From the NCBI GenBank assembly GCA_003136475.1, contig PLEQ01000007.1, positions 1,388 to 7,079 of the forward strand: a stretch of 5,692 bases of DNA, in the 5' to 3' direction. The position numbers and the translations under genes are program-made. The notes beneath the pieces were generated by a model. The model saw only the letters and a program-made list of their open reading frames with translations. It ran no database searches and had not been told where the DNA came from. Positions 1-5,652 of the stretch are shown here, piece after piece; the stretch's first letter is position 1, and each line of letters opens with the position of its first letter. The DNA is from Deltaproteobacteria bacterium (GTDB taxonomy: Bacteria > Bdellovibrionota_B > Oligoflexia > Oligoflexales > Bog-1112).

Positions 1-2
1 AG

Positions 3-242
3 TTTCGCAAGCAAGAAAAGAACATAAGTCGACCGCTCTCTTTACAAGAGAGTGAATGGGACATGATCGATGCATACCGACTCTTTGGCTCAGCCAAGAC
101 AGGGTATGAGATTTCGCTACACAGCCTAGTACGCGAAATCGTTTTTGATCACATCAATAAGAATATCGATTTTATCAAAACTCAAGAGCAATGGGTGCGT
201 GAGTCTAAAGAGTCTAAGAAAGCAGCAGTTACCGAGACTTAA
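3..242 (+). CDS. C-terminal part of a small protein, possibly a ribbon-helix-helix DNA-binding (relaxosome-type) protein
   Basis: The frame is open from the left edge and ends at TAA 240-242, giving 79 residues of a protein whose start lies outside the window. Near the beginning, a short stretch that could be a strand (around NISRPLSLQ) is followed by a helix (ESEWDMIDAYRLF), a linker (GSAKTGYEI) and a second helix (SLHSLVREIVFDHINKNI). This strand-helix-helix order is what ribbon-helix-helix proteins show, including relaxosome accessory proteins, which are often encoded next to coupling-protein genes. The tail is charged (KESKKAAVTET). I do not recognise the family by sequence, and the DNA-binding role is inferred from layout and neighbourhood. 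The stop codon directly abuts the ATG of the coupling-protein gene, so the two are probably co-transcribed and translationally coupled. It could instead be the tail of another transfer protein. Confidence 0.6.
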   Translation, partial: FRKQEKNISRPLSLQESEWDMIDAYRLFGSAKTGYEISLHSLVREIVFDHINKNIDFIKTQEQWVRESKESKKAAVTET

Positions 243-2078
243 ATGAAAGCCTATACACGTGGACAAGAGACCTTTCTTTACCGAGTGCGAAGTTTTGTTA
301 CAAGCTTTGTAAACTTGATATTTTTAAGCTTTTTTGTCACATGTCTTGTTTATGGCTTCATGATCTTTTGGAATCTACCAGAAGCCGCCTGGGCCATACA
401 AAAGGATGTTTGGGGCCATTTTTTAAAAGATTTAAACTTGCAAAACGTGATGGGAAGAGTTGATCACGTCCTTTCGTATGAAGAAAAATTTCTTAAGTTA
501 CTTTCGCCATTTTTTTTGGAACAAGCAGTGATTGCAGGGTATATCGGGATTGGACTTTTCCTTTTATTCCTCGTTATTTTTTGGTTTCATGGCAGAAATC
601 TTCTTATGGAAACCCATCAAAGAGGAGCTAAACTACTCAGTGAAGTTGAATTCAGCTATGCGATTAGGAGTGCTATCAGAAGAAAAATTCGAGAAGAAAT
701 TTTAGATACGCCCTTTCTAAAACGACCTTTCCAACTTTTTTCCTTAAGAGAAAGTCACTACATCGGCAAAGCGTTTAAAATTAACTCAAAGTTGTGGCTT
801 CCTGAGTTTGCTTTAAATCGCCATCTTGGCGCTCTAGGGGCTTCTGGAACGGGAAAAACTACACTGATTAAGCGCTATCTTGATCACTGTCGCAAGAATG
901 GAGATAAAGTTCTGATCGTTGACGTTAATGGTGAGTATGCCAGTTACTATAAACGATCCGATGACATCGTCCTTTCGCTTTATGACAAACGCAGCGCGTC
1001 CTGGTCTTTCGCTGGGGAAAACCAAGTTTTGCCCAATGATTTTGCTAAATTTCTTGTTCCTTCGACAAACGAAGCCAATGCGTTTTTTTGGAAAGGAGCA
1101 CGAGCTGTTCTCTCAGATCTCATTCAAAAGACAAGTGATCCAAAAAAGTTATGGGAGCTCATTGCAGCGGGAGAGGAAGAAATCACCAAAAATGTCTCGT
1201 CATTTGCTCAAAGCATCATTGGAAAGGCAGGATCTGGACAAGCCTCCGGTGTTATAGGCTCAACCCTTCTTGAGCTTAGCTTTCTTAAAGATCTAAACTA
1301 TTGGCCCAATCAAATCAAAGCAGGTGAGCCAGCATTTTCTTTGTATGATTGGGTTCAAAGCAAAGATAGCCGCTGTGTCTTCATCACCTCCTCAGATACT
1401 GACCAAGAGATTATGCGTCCTCTGATTCGCATCTGGGCAAACGTTGCAATCTTAGGATTGTTGCAGAGACCTTTACTTGGTGTGAAAGAGCTTCCGGCCT
1501 TCAACTTAGTCATCGATGAGTTATCTTCCGTTGGTAAAATCGAACTTCTTCCCAAAGCCATTGATCGTGCTAGAAAATATGGAGGTCGAATCTTTTTAGG
1601 TTATCAGAGTGACCATCAACTGATGGATACATACGGGAGAGATGCAGGTGCCGCGCTTAAAGCAGGCTTTGGCAATCGCTTTATCTTTAGAACAACTGAG
1701 CCCAAAGAGATTCGTGAACTCTCGGATTTTCTCGGTCGGGTTGAACTACGGGAGAAGAACGAAAGCCAATCGTTTGGTCTTAAAAACGCCTCTGAGCGCG
1801 AGAGCATCAGCCAACATGACGTTGTCAAGAATGTGGTTCTTGATAGCGAAATCAAACAGCTACCAGATTTTCACTTCTTCTTATCTTGTCTAAACTTGAA
1901 TCCAGTTCGATCCCGACTCAATAAAAAGGAGGAAACACTTATCGACAATGGCTATGAGTTTTACGCTTCTTACCCTGAAAGAAACGCCTGTGAGACAATA
2001 TTTTTGGACAAAGAAATGCTCGTCACTGACAAGGCTAGTGAGTGCAATCAATCCTATTCGCTGGTTGATGAGCTATAA
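243..2078 (+). CDS. traD: TraD/VirD4-type conjugative coupling protein (type IV secretion ATPase)
   Basis: This inner-membrane hexameric ATPase would deliver the relaxase-DNA complex to the conjugative type IV secretion channel. The 611-residue product has two hydrophobic segments, about residues 20-43 and 94-115, as expected for the N-terminal membrane anchor. The cytoplasmic motor follows: Walker A GASGTGKT at 199-206, a KVLIVDVNGEY strand at 222-232, Walker B NLVIDEL at 421-427, and the GYQS sensor region at 453-456. The stretch from about 468 to 500 (GAALKAGFGNRFIFRTTEP then IRELSDFLGR) is typical of TraD/TrwB-type proteins. The length fits the roughly 600-residue TraD proteins of SXT/R391-like elements and lacks the long acidic C-tail of F TraD. 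Its ATG immediately follows the upstream stop and has only a weak ribosome site, which suggests translational coupling. Family assignment is firm; the exact transfer-system type is not. Confidence 0.93.
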   Translation: MKAYTRGQETFLYRVRSFVTSFVNLIFLSFFVTCLVYGFMIFWNLPEAAWAIQKDVWGHFLKDLNLQNVMGRVDHVLSYEEKFLKLLSPFFLEQAVIAGYIGIGLFLLFLVIFWFHGRNLLMETHQRGAKLLSEVEFSYAIRSAIRRKIREEILDTPFLKRPFQLFSLRESHYIGKAFKINSKLWLPEFALNRHLGALGASGTGKTTLIKRYLDHCRKNGDKVLIVDVNGEYASYYKRSDDIVLSLYDKRSASWSFAGENQVLPNDFAKFLVPSTNEANAFFWKGARAVLSDLIQKTSDPKKLWELIAAGEEEITKNVSSFAQSIIGKAGSGQASGVIGSTLLELSFLKDLNYWPNQIKAGEPAFSLYDWVQSKDSRCVFITSSDTDQEIMRPLIRIWANVAILGLLQRPLLGVKELPAFNLVIDELSSVGKIELLPKAIDRARKYGGRIFLGYQSDHQLMDTYGRDAGAALKAGFGNRFIFRTTEPKEIRELSDFLGRVELREKNESQSFGLKNASERESISQHDVVKNVVLDSEIKQLPDFHFFLSCLNLNPVRSRLNKKEETLIDNGYEFYASYPERNACETIFLDKEMLVTDKASECNQSYSLVDEL

Positions 2079-2151
2079 CAACCTCATGGCAAATTTCCAT
2101 AAAGAGTATGTCAATAGAAAACTATTAACCCAATATGGGTATATGATATAG

Positions 2152-2186
2152 TTGACACACTCGCATCTAATAAGTTGATTTATTAG
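2152..2186 (+). promoter_or_regulatory. Promoter with overlapping 20-bp operator-like inverted repeat, upstream of the XRE regulator
   Basis: A consensus -35 TTGACA (2152-2157) is followed 17 bp later by a weak -10 TTGATT (2175-2180). A perfect 7-bp inverted repeat, CTAATAA (2167-2173) and TTATTAG (2180-2186) with a 6-bp spacer, overlaps the -10. A repressor bound there would block RNA polymerase, and self-repression by the XRE protein encoded just downstream is the simplest reading. Smaller inverted repeats flank it: ACCCA/TGGGT at 2128-2140 and AATCC/GGATT at 2192-2205. The -35 and repeat are directly visible; the regulatory role is inferred. Confidence 0.55.
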
Positions 2187-2216
2187 GTTTAAATCCCATA
2201 GGATTGGAATTTTAAG

Positions 2217-2753
2217 ATGACAAAAAGTTTTAAGAAAAAGCCTCTGATAGAGCTACAAAAAAAGAAATTTCAAAGACGTTTAAGCCGTTTCTTCAAAGAA
2301 TTTAAATATCGCAATGGATTACTGTCTAAGGATGTGGCAGAAATTCTTGGCTACACGGCACCTAAGTTTTACGAAATGGAGTCAGATCGGAAGCCGCATG
2401 GCCGATTCATTAACAGCTTAGATTTTCTAGCGAGCATAGCTTCGCTAGAAAACATGGGTCTCAGTGAGTTTGTTAATTACTTGGAAGGCAAAGAGGATCG
2501 TTTCGAAGGTGAAGAATCATCAGTGCTCAATCGGAAACTCTACGCTTGGGAAAAGACCGTTCTAGAAGCCTTTGACCCCCTGTCTGTTATGGTTCGTAAA
2601 GAATTTGTTGAATTGTGTAAGGATGCGGCCGGCGAAGGAAAAGCAAAGCTGGAAGTTTTGCTAGAACTTGTGAATGTTCTGAAAGGTAAAGATATTGAAA
2701 GTTTGAGGAGCCTATGTGATGCACTTCAAAAACTGACTGCCGACAAGAAATAA
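2217..2753 (+). CDS. XRE-family (Cro/CI-like helix-turn-helix) transcriptional regulator
   Basis: The 178-residue product begins with a strongly basic stretch (KSFKKKP, then KKKFQRR) and continues with an XRE-type helix-turn-helix at about residues 24-88. The recognition unit is LLSKDVAEILGYTAPKFYEME (35-55), with the usual turn and an E-x-x-R-x-P feature (ESDRKP, 55-60) at its end. The C-terminal half (about 105-178) looks mostly helical and contains no motif I recognise; it could serve dimerisation or ligand sensing. The start is supported by GGAA at 2206-2209, 7 bases before ATG. The upstream promoter contains an inverted repeat overlapping its -10, consistent with autoregulation. Position directly after traD suggests a regulator of the mobile element, although it has its own promoter. 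DNA binding is well supported; the target is inferred. Confidence 0.82.
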   Translation: MTKSFKKKPLIELQKKKFQRRLSRFFKEFKYRNGLLSKDVAEILGYTAPKFYEMESDRKPHGRFINSLDFLASIASLENMGLSEFVNYLEGKEDRFEGEESSVLNRKLYAWEKTVLEAFDPLSVMVRKEFVELCKDAAGEGKAKLEVLLELVNVLKGKDIESLRSLCDALQKLTADKK

Positions 2754-2978
2754 TTTGTGCTTGGAAGAATATTCAATTTAGAGGCTCTCTTTTGGGGGAT
2801 GCTTGAGCCTTACTTTGCCCCACAAAAGCCTTTAAAATGCAGATTAGACGATCAATTTTAGTAAGGTCTTTGCTTCGTTTCCAGCGGCACCTTCCCGATA
2901 CACAAAGATTTTCAGAGCTAGTCTAGGCTCACAGATACCCTGACAGAAATTCCTTAGCGTACGATCATTTCCGAATCG
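2754..2978. other. Non-coding gap between facing genes, with one bulged hairpin
   Basis: No convincing gene is visible on either strand. The clearest structure is an inverted repeat, CTTTTGGGGG (2789-2798) against CCCC-A-CAAAAG (2818-2828), giving about 10 bp with one bulged A and a loop of about 19 bases. No T-run follows on either strand, so it is not a standard intrinsic terminator, although its location between convergent genes fits transcript ending or 3'-end protection. A second short stem (ACGAT 2961-2965 with ATCGT 2975-2979) sits at the end of the minus-strand reading frame. Confidence 0.4.
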
Positions 2979-3842
2979 TCAGATGATCCCTAAGAGGTCC
3001 GCCCAATATTGGTATAATAACACCATTGCGAACGTATCTAGTTCGCAATATCGGAGTAGCGCAGAACAAATGGCTGATCGCTCCTTTTCCTCCATCTCTG
3101 TAAACTGCATCATAGCGTAGGCTGTCATTGCAGCTCCTCCATCAGCGAGCTCATCGTTTTCCATGATTAAGTCTAATTGGTTCCTGTCTAGACCATTATA
3201 AATAGATTGCAGTCTCTTGTAGGGGTCTTTAACCGTCCCATCTTCATTAAATTCGATCCAAACCCAATTTTGAAAATTTAAACTCTTAATCCCATTTCTA
3301 GTTCCATAAATTGGCTTTGAGTAGAGGCTCTTAAGAGTATTGGAAGTATTGAGGATTGCTGGTAAAACCATTTTGAGAGAGTTTGAACCGTTGGTCAAAG
3401 GATGATAAAAATATAGTCTAACAATTTTGGAAAGATCGATCATTGAACGATCCCCGTTCCATTCTTCTTCTGATTTATCTGTCGAAGTAGTTACTGTTCG
3501 AATCCACGCCTTGAGTTGATCAGCATCAGATTCATCTGATCTACCTAGCTGCTCATAGATCTGACAAAGAACAGTATTTTCATGATTGTGATAGCGGAAA
3601 ATTGTCCCCTGGTCCTTCTCAAGAACTCGTTTTAACTCTCGCACAAATTCAAAATTTGGAAAAATGCCCACCTTATTATTAAGGTATTGGTTAGTGTGTT
3701 CAATACGACCATCTTCATAAACAATATGATGCGAAAATTGGAACGCAACCTGTTCATAAGGTCTTCGTTCTTTATTGAATGGAATAGCTACCACTGACGT
3801 TTCAAAATCAATAAAAATTTCGGTTGGACCGTTCTTTTGCAA
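2979..3842 (-). pseudogene. 5'-truncated DUF2779-family protein, DEDD exonuclease-like C-terminal half
   Basis: The 287-codon frame matches the DUF2779 family C-terminal domain, which has an RNase H/DnaQ-like fold. Visible nuclease-type motifs are IDFET (residues 11-15, exo I with D12 and E14), the RYHNHENT region (83-90), a D-rich mid region (DRSMIDL, 131-137), NSLKMVLP (154-161), and YCELDT (265-270, exo III with D269). Full-length members as I know them usually carry a longer N-terminal half, often PD-(D/E)XK or Cas4-like, which is absent here. The only possible start at the 5' end is TTG (3840-3842). It lacks a Shine-Dalgarno sequence, and an in-frame stop (TAG, 3849-3851) lies 6 bases upstream. 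The first codons fall inside a 153-bp palindrome. I read this as a remnant of a DNA-processing nuclease cut by a rearrangement. A functional short form from the TTG start is less likely but cannot be excluded, because the remaining frame is undamaged. Confidence 0.78.
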
Positions 3843-3971
3843 ACTTAGCTACCGCAGCTTACAACTCAAGCGTTGGCTTCCAACGGATTTTGCTATGCAA
3901 AACCCGCGTCCAGGAACGCTTGAGTTGCCCGCTACGTCCGCTTTTTGTTTGCAGAACGGCTCCGAACCGAA
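3819..3971. repeat. 153-bp imperfect palindrome (fold-back element, attC-like in part)
   Basis: Left arm 3819-3893 and the reverse complement of right arm 3897-3971 align along their whole length around a TAT centre (3894-3896). The strongest block is a perfect 13-bp pair, CAACTCAAGCGTT (3862-3874) and AACGCTTGAGTTG (3915-3927). Outside it are GCAAAC/GTTTGC (3839-3844 with 3947-3952), CCGTTCT/AGAACGG (3829-3835 with 3953-3959) and TTCGGTT/AACCGAA (3819-3825 with 3965-3971). At the centre is TTTTGC-TAT-GCAAAA (3888-3902). A further local hairpin, CGTTGG-CTT-CCAACG, lies at 3871-3885. The AAC-TCAAGC-GTT unit resembles the right-hand end of integron attC sites, but the outer boxes do not fit the RYYYAAC/GTTRRRY consensus well. 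It could be an attC-like site, a non-autonomous mobile palindrome, or an inverted duplication. No flanking target duplication is seen. Confidence 0.75.
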
Positions 3972-4006
3972 CCCTACACTCCACAAACCCCAAGATGCGA
4001 TTTTCA

Positions 4007-4351
4007 TCAGAATACTCTTCCCGTTAAAACTAAAAATAATCTCCATGCAGCGTAGGGAATCTGCACGTCCCCACCTATCCAACGCCTAATGGAACGGGAA
4101 TCAGAAATTCCCAGCATGTTTGCTACTTCTGATCCTGTGTAAGGCTTAAACGTTTCTCTAATCTCTTCAGGGGTAGGTGGCTCATATCCGTTGTCAAACT
4201 CGATCCATGAGAGTGGTGATGGTTTTGTGTCAGCCAACATAAGGGTGTTTACAATTGCTTGAATGCGCTCTAAAGCGCGTTTCTGCATGACAAACTCCTT
4301 TTGCATAGCAATAGGTGGCACATCAATCTTTAGGTCTTTTGGCAATACCAT
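4007..4351 (-). CDS. Helix-turn-helix (XRE-like) putative regulator, 114 residues
   Basis: The start ATG (4349-4351) has an excellent ribosome site, AAGAGGA, 7 bases upstream (4359-4365 on the plus strand). The C-terminal third carries a helix-turn-helix: YTGSEVANMLGISDSRSIRR (71-90) followed by WIGGDVQIPYAAWRLFLVLTG (91-111). The S-E-V-A-x-x-L-G...R-x-I-R-R-W-x-G-G...I-P-Y-A-A-W-R-L pattern is one I associate with small HTH proteins on conjugative elements and plasmids. The N-terminal 60 residues have no recognisable motif. It follows the 95-residue gene with a 64-bp gap containing a hairpin, so the two are probably one operon from the promoter at 4752-4780. It ends 35 bp before the large palindrome, and its C-terminus (GRVF) is short, so a few terminal residues may have been replaced at that junction. 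It is a candidate for binding the 19-bp palindrome in its own promoter. Confidence 0.8.
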   Translation of the reverse strand: MVLPKDLKIDVPPIAMQKEFVMQKRALERIQAIVNTLMLADTKPSPLSWIEFDNGYEPPTPEEIRETFKPYTGSEVANMLGISDSRSIRRWIGGDVQIPYAAWRLFLVLTGRVF

Positions 4352-4386
4352 TGACGAATCCTCTTAAAAAATTGTTAGAAACACGA

Positions 4387-4406
4387 AGCCTCCTTTTACG
4401 GAGGCT
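4387..4406 (-). terminator. GC-rich hairpin between the two minus-strand genes (attenuator or weak terminator)
   Basis: The perfect 7-bp stem AGCCTCC/GGAGGCT encloses a 6-base loop in the 64-bp gap between the 95-residue gene and the helix-turn-helix gene. Read on the minus strand it is followed by TCGTGTTTC rather than a clean T-run, with a real T-run only about 15 bases further on. It may partly terminate, protect the upstream message end, or set the ratio of the two products. Confidence 0.5.
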
Positions 4407-4415
4407 CTAGCTAGT

Positions 4416-4703
4416 TTACCTGAAGGCTAGTGGGATATTTTTTATATCCTCTACTCGTATATGCACTCTCTTCGTTGTTCCGTATGCGTTTGGCTTAAAG
4501 ACTCCGCTGTTATGAAGGTGCATGAAAACATAATATAGATAATCTGGAACGATGATGTCTGTCCGCACAACTTTAATCCCAATATAGTCCTTCATGTAAA
4601 TTCGGACAGGTTGTCCTACGTGAGCGACGTCATGCGTCCTGATTAGCCAAAAATCAGCCCCTTCAAAATCGACCTTAATTACTGCTGCTTCTGAAAGTTT
4701 CAT
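4416..4703 (-). CDS. Small protein resembling part of a type I restriction HsdS target-recognition domain
   Basis: The start chosen is ATG 4701-4703, with GGAG 7 bases upstream (4711-4714). The longer reading from 4766 begins upstream of the likely transcription start, so it is discarded. The 95-residue product contains ADFWLIRTHDVAHVGQPVR (16-34), IGIKVVRTDIIVPDYLYYVF (41-60), GTTKRVHIRVEDIKN (75-89) and IPLAF (90-94). The order of an opening beta segment, R-x-D...P-x-Y-L-Y-Y, G-T-T-x-x-V-x-I-R-V and I-P-L resembles the second part of HsdS target-recognition domains, which recognise DNA bases. No second domain, linker helix, or HsdM/HsdR partner is present. I recall similar small uncharacterised proteins on mobile elements but know no function. 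First gene of a probable two-gene operon with the helix-turn-helix gene downstream. Confidence 0.75.
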   Translation of the reverse strand: MKLSEAAVIKVDFEGADFWLIRTHDVAHVGQPVRIYMKDYIGIKVVRTDIIVPDYLYYVFMHLHNSGVFKPNAYGTTKRVHIRVEDIKNIPLAFR

Positions 4704-4751
4704 CGGAAGTCTCCGGTTGCTGCCCTTGCGAAATGCCGGGCTTATATAAAA

Positions 4752-4780
4752 ATAATAGGACATCATGTCCTATGTGTCAA
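4752..4780 (-). promoter_or_regulatory. Near-consensus sigma70 promoter for the minus-strand operon
   Basis: On the minus strand a perfect -35 TTGACA (4775-4780) is separated by exactly 17 bp from -10 TATTAT (4752-4757). Transcription would start near 4745, about 40 bases upstream of the ATG at 4701-4703 and downstream of the alternative ATG at 4764-4766, which rules the longer protein out. So strong a promoter in an accessory region implies tight repression, in line with the palindrome in its spacer. Confidence 0.8.
4755..4773. promoter_or_regulatory. Perfect 19-bp palindromic operator in the minus-strand promoter
   Basis: ATAGGACAT (4755-4763), one central C (4764) and ATGTCCTAT (4765-4773) form a perfect 9+1+9 palindrome. 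It fills the spacer between the -35 and -10 of the minus promoter and overlaps part of the -10, the usual place for a dimeric repressor site. The helix-turn-helix protein encoded in the same operon is the likeliest ligand; the XRE regulator at 2217-2753 is another candidate. The palindrome is directly visible; the binder is inferred. Confidence 0.72.
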
Positions 4781-4844
4781 CAAAAAAACTGACACTTATT
4801 GCCAAAAAGTATTGTTTTGTGATACCTATAGAAAATAAGTGTCA
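4771..4844. promoter_or_regulatory. Three TAWGTGTCA boxes: probable AbiEi operator array
   Basis: The boxes are TATGTGTCA (4771-4779, plus), TGACACTTA (4790-4798, inverted) and TAAGTGTCA (4836-4844, plus). The first two make an inverted repeat with a 10-bp A-rich spacer. The second and third form a perfect 11-bp inverted repeat (4790-4800 with 4834-4844) that brackets the probable abiE promoter. The studied AbiEi antitoxin of Streptococcus agalactiae represses its own operon by binding inverted repeats in the promoter, which fits this arrangement. The first box overlaps the -35 of the opposing promoter, so the same protein could affect both directions. Confidence 0.6.
4799..4826 (+). promoter_or_regulatory. 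Probable abiE promoter
   Basis: A -35-like TTGCCA (4799-4804) is followed 16 bp later by GATACC (4821-4826), preceded by a TG extension (4818-4819). The fit is moderate. An alternative is CTGACA (4789-4794) with TATTGT (4810-4815) at a 15-bp spacing. Either would start transcription upstream of the GTG start at 4858 and lie at or between the two arms of the 11-bp inverted repeat. Confidence 0.4.
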
Positions 4845-4845
4845 T

Positions 4846-4850
4846 AGGAG
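4846..4850 (+). promoter_or_regulatory. Ribosome binding site that fixes the abiEi start
   Basis: AGGAG is 7 bases upstream of GTG 4858-4860, the optimal distance. It is only 4 bases from GTG 4855 and 1 base from TTG 4852, so GTG 4858 is preferred among the in-frame near-cognate starts. Confidence 0.7.
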
Positions 4851-4857
4851 TTTGGTG

Positions 4858-5652
4858 GTGGAAAATAATTTAGTAACGATTTTTTTGGAAAATAAAACAG
4901 CTCGTGGGAAGGTCTATTTTACTACTGAGGGTCTTGAGAAATTTACTGGCAAATCAGATAATGCGCTTAAACAGGTTTTGATTCGGTTAAGAAAGAAAAA
5001 CGGAATTGCAACGCCAATTTCAGGGTTTCATCTCATTATCCCACCTAAATATAAAAAACTAAAATGCTTGCCAGCTGATGAGTTCATCGACCATCTAATG
5101 AGCTATCTCGGAGAGCCCTACTATGTGGGACTCCTCTCTGCTGCAATGTTTCATGGTGCTGCGCATCAAGCGCCACAGAAATTTTTTGTTATGGTGGGGA
5201 ACAAGAGGAAAAATATTGTATGCGGTTCGGTACATATTGTTTTTTTACAAACTAAAAACGTTGAGGATCGTGCATTTGTGGAAAAAAAATCACTTCCTTC
5301 TGGATTTATGAACCTTTCCAGCGTTGAACTCACCGCTTTAGATCTCGTCAGGCATATGAAACCGTCTGGTGGTATAAGTCATGTTGCGACGATTATTCAA
5401 GAGCTTTCGGATTCAATTGAGGGAGAGAAATTTGGAAACCTAGGAAAGTTCAATTCGAGTATTCGATCTCTTCAACGTTTGGGCTTTCTCGTTGAGTTCT
5501 TAGGATATAAAAAGGAATCACAAGTGTTGTATGAGCATATAAAGAAAGACATCTATAGATTTGTTGGGCTTGTCCCATCCCAACCTTTGGTTGGTGTAAG
5601 AAATGAAAAATGGAAAATTATTGTGAATCAAGAAATAGAGGCTGATCTATGA
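4858..5652 (+). CDS. abiEi: AbiEi-family antitoxin and transcriptional autorepressor (type IV toxin-antitoxin)
   Basis: AbiEi neutralises the AbiEii nucleotidyltransferase toxin and represses the abiE operon; AbiE systems give abortive-infection phage resistance and stabilise mobile elements. Starting at GTG 4858, the product is 264 residues. An N-terminal winged-helix region (about 15-65: GKVYFTTEGLEKF, then DNALKQVLIRLRKK, then GFHLIIPPKY) is followed by the family signature LPADEFIDHLM (71-81), YLGEPYYVGLLSAAMFHGAAH (83-103, the most conserved part) and a C-terminal region containing SSVELTALDLV (154-164). The start is set by the AGGAG site and by family proteins I recall beginning shortly before the winged helix. 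An upstream ATG at 4765 would add 31 residues encoded by operator and promoter sequence and is unlikely. The gene overlaps the next by 4 bases (ATGA), the normal antitoxin-toxin coupling. Three operator-like boxes lie upstream. Confidence 0.9.
   Translation: MENNLVTIFLENKTARGKVYFTTEGLEKFTGKSDNALKQVLIRLRKKNGIATPISGFHLIIPPKYKKLKCLPADEFIDHLMSYLGEPYYVGLLSAAMFHGAAHQAPQKFFVMVGNKRKNIVCGSVHIVFLQTKNVEDRAFVEKKSLPSGFMNLSSVELTALDLVRHMKPSGGISHVATIIQELSDSIEGEKFGNLGKFNSSIRSLQRLGFLVEFLGYKKESQVLYEHIKKDIYRFVGLVPSQPLVGVRNEKWKIIVNQEIEADL

Noticed and set aside
919..1257. Overlapping frame of 112 codons inside the coupling-protein gene, and similar frames at 834-1025, 1355-1561, 1616-1855, 1642-1893 and 1948-2151
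   Set aside because: They lie wholly or mostly within traD in other frames, with no motif or ribosome site, whereas traD has clear ATPase motifs over its full length.
2837..2926. Short plus-strand frame of 29 codons (begins MQIRRSILV)
   Set aside because: No ribosome site, no recognisable motif and too short to support; probably chance in the gap.
3862..3927. A confirmed integron attC site
   Set aside because: The AAC-TCAAGC-GTT units and central hairpin are suggestive, but the outer boxes deviate from RYYYAAC/GTTRRRY, the spacers pair perfectly instead of leaving unpaired bases, and no integrase or second site is in the window. Kept only as attC-like.
3849..4082. Minus-strand reading frame of 77 codons through the palindrome
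   Set aside because: It overlaps the end of the HTH gene in another frame and is mostly translation of the palindrome; it lacks a ribosome site and a recognisable motif. The plus-strand frames at 3775-4089 and 3824-4027 are rejected for the same reason.
4704..4766. N-terminal 21-residue extension of the HsdS-like protein
   Set aside because: It would begin upstream of the predicted transcription start of the TTGACA-17-TATTAT promoter, while ATG 4701-4703 has a GGAG site at 7 bases.
4765..4857. N-terminal extension of AbiEi from ATG 4765
   Set aside because: The stretch contains operators and the probable promoter, the AGGAG site points to GTG 4858, and the extra residues do not resemble the family.
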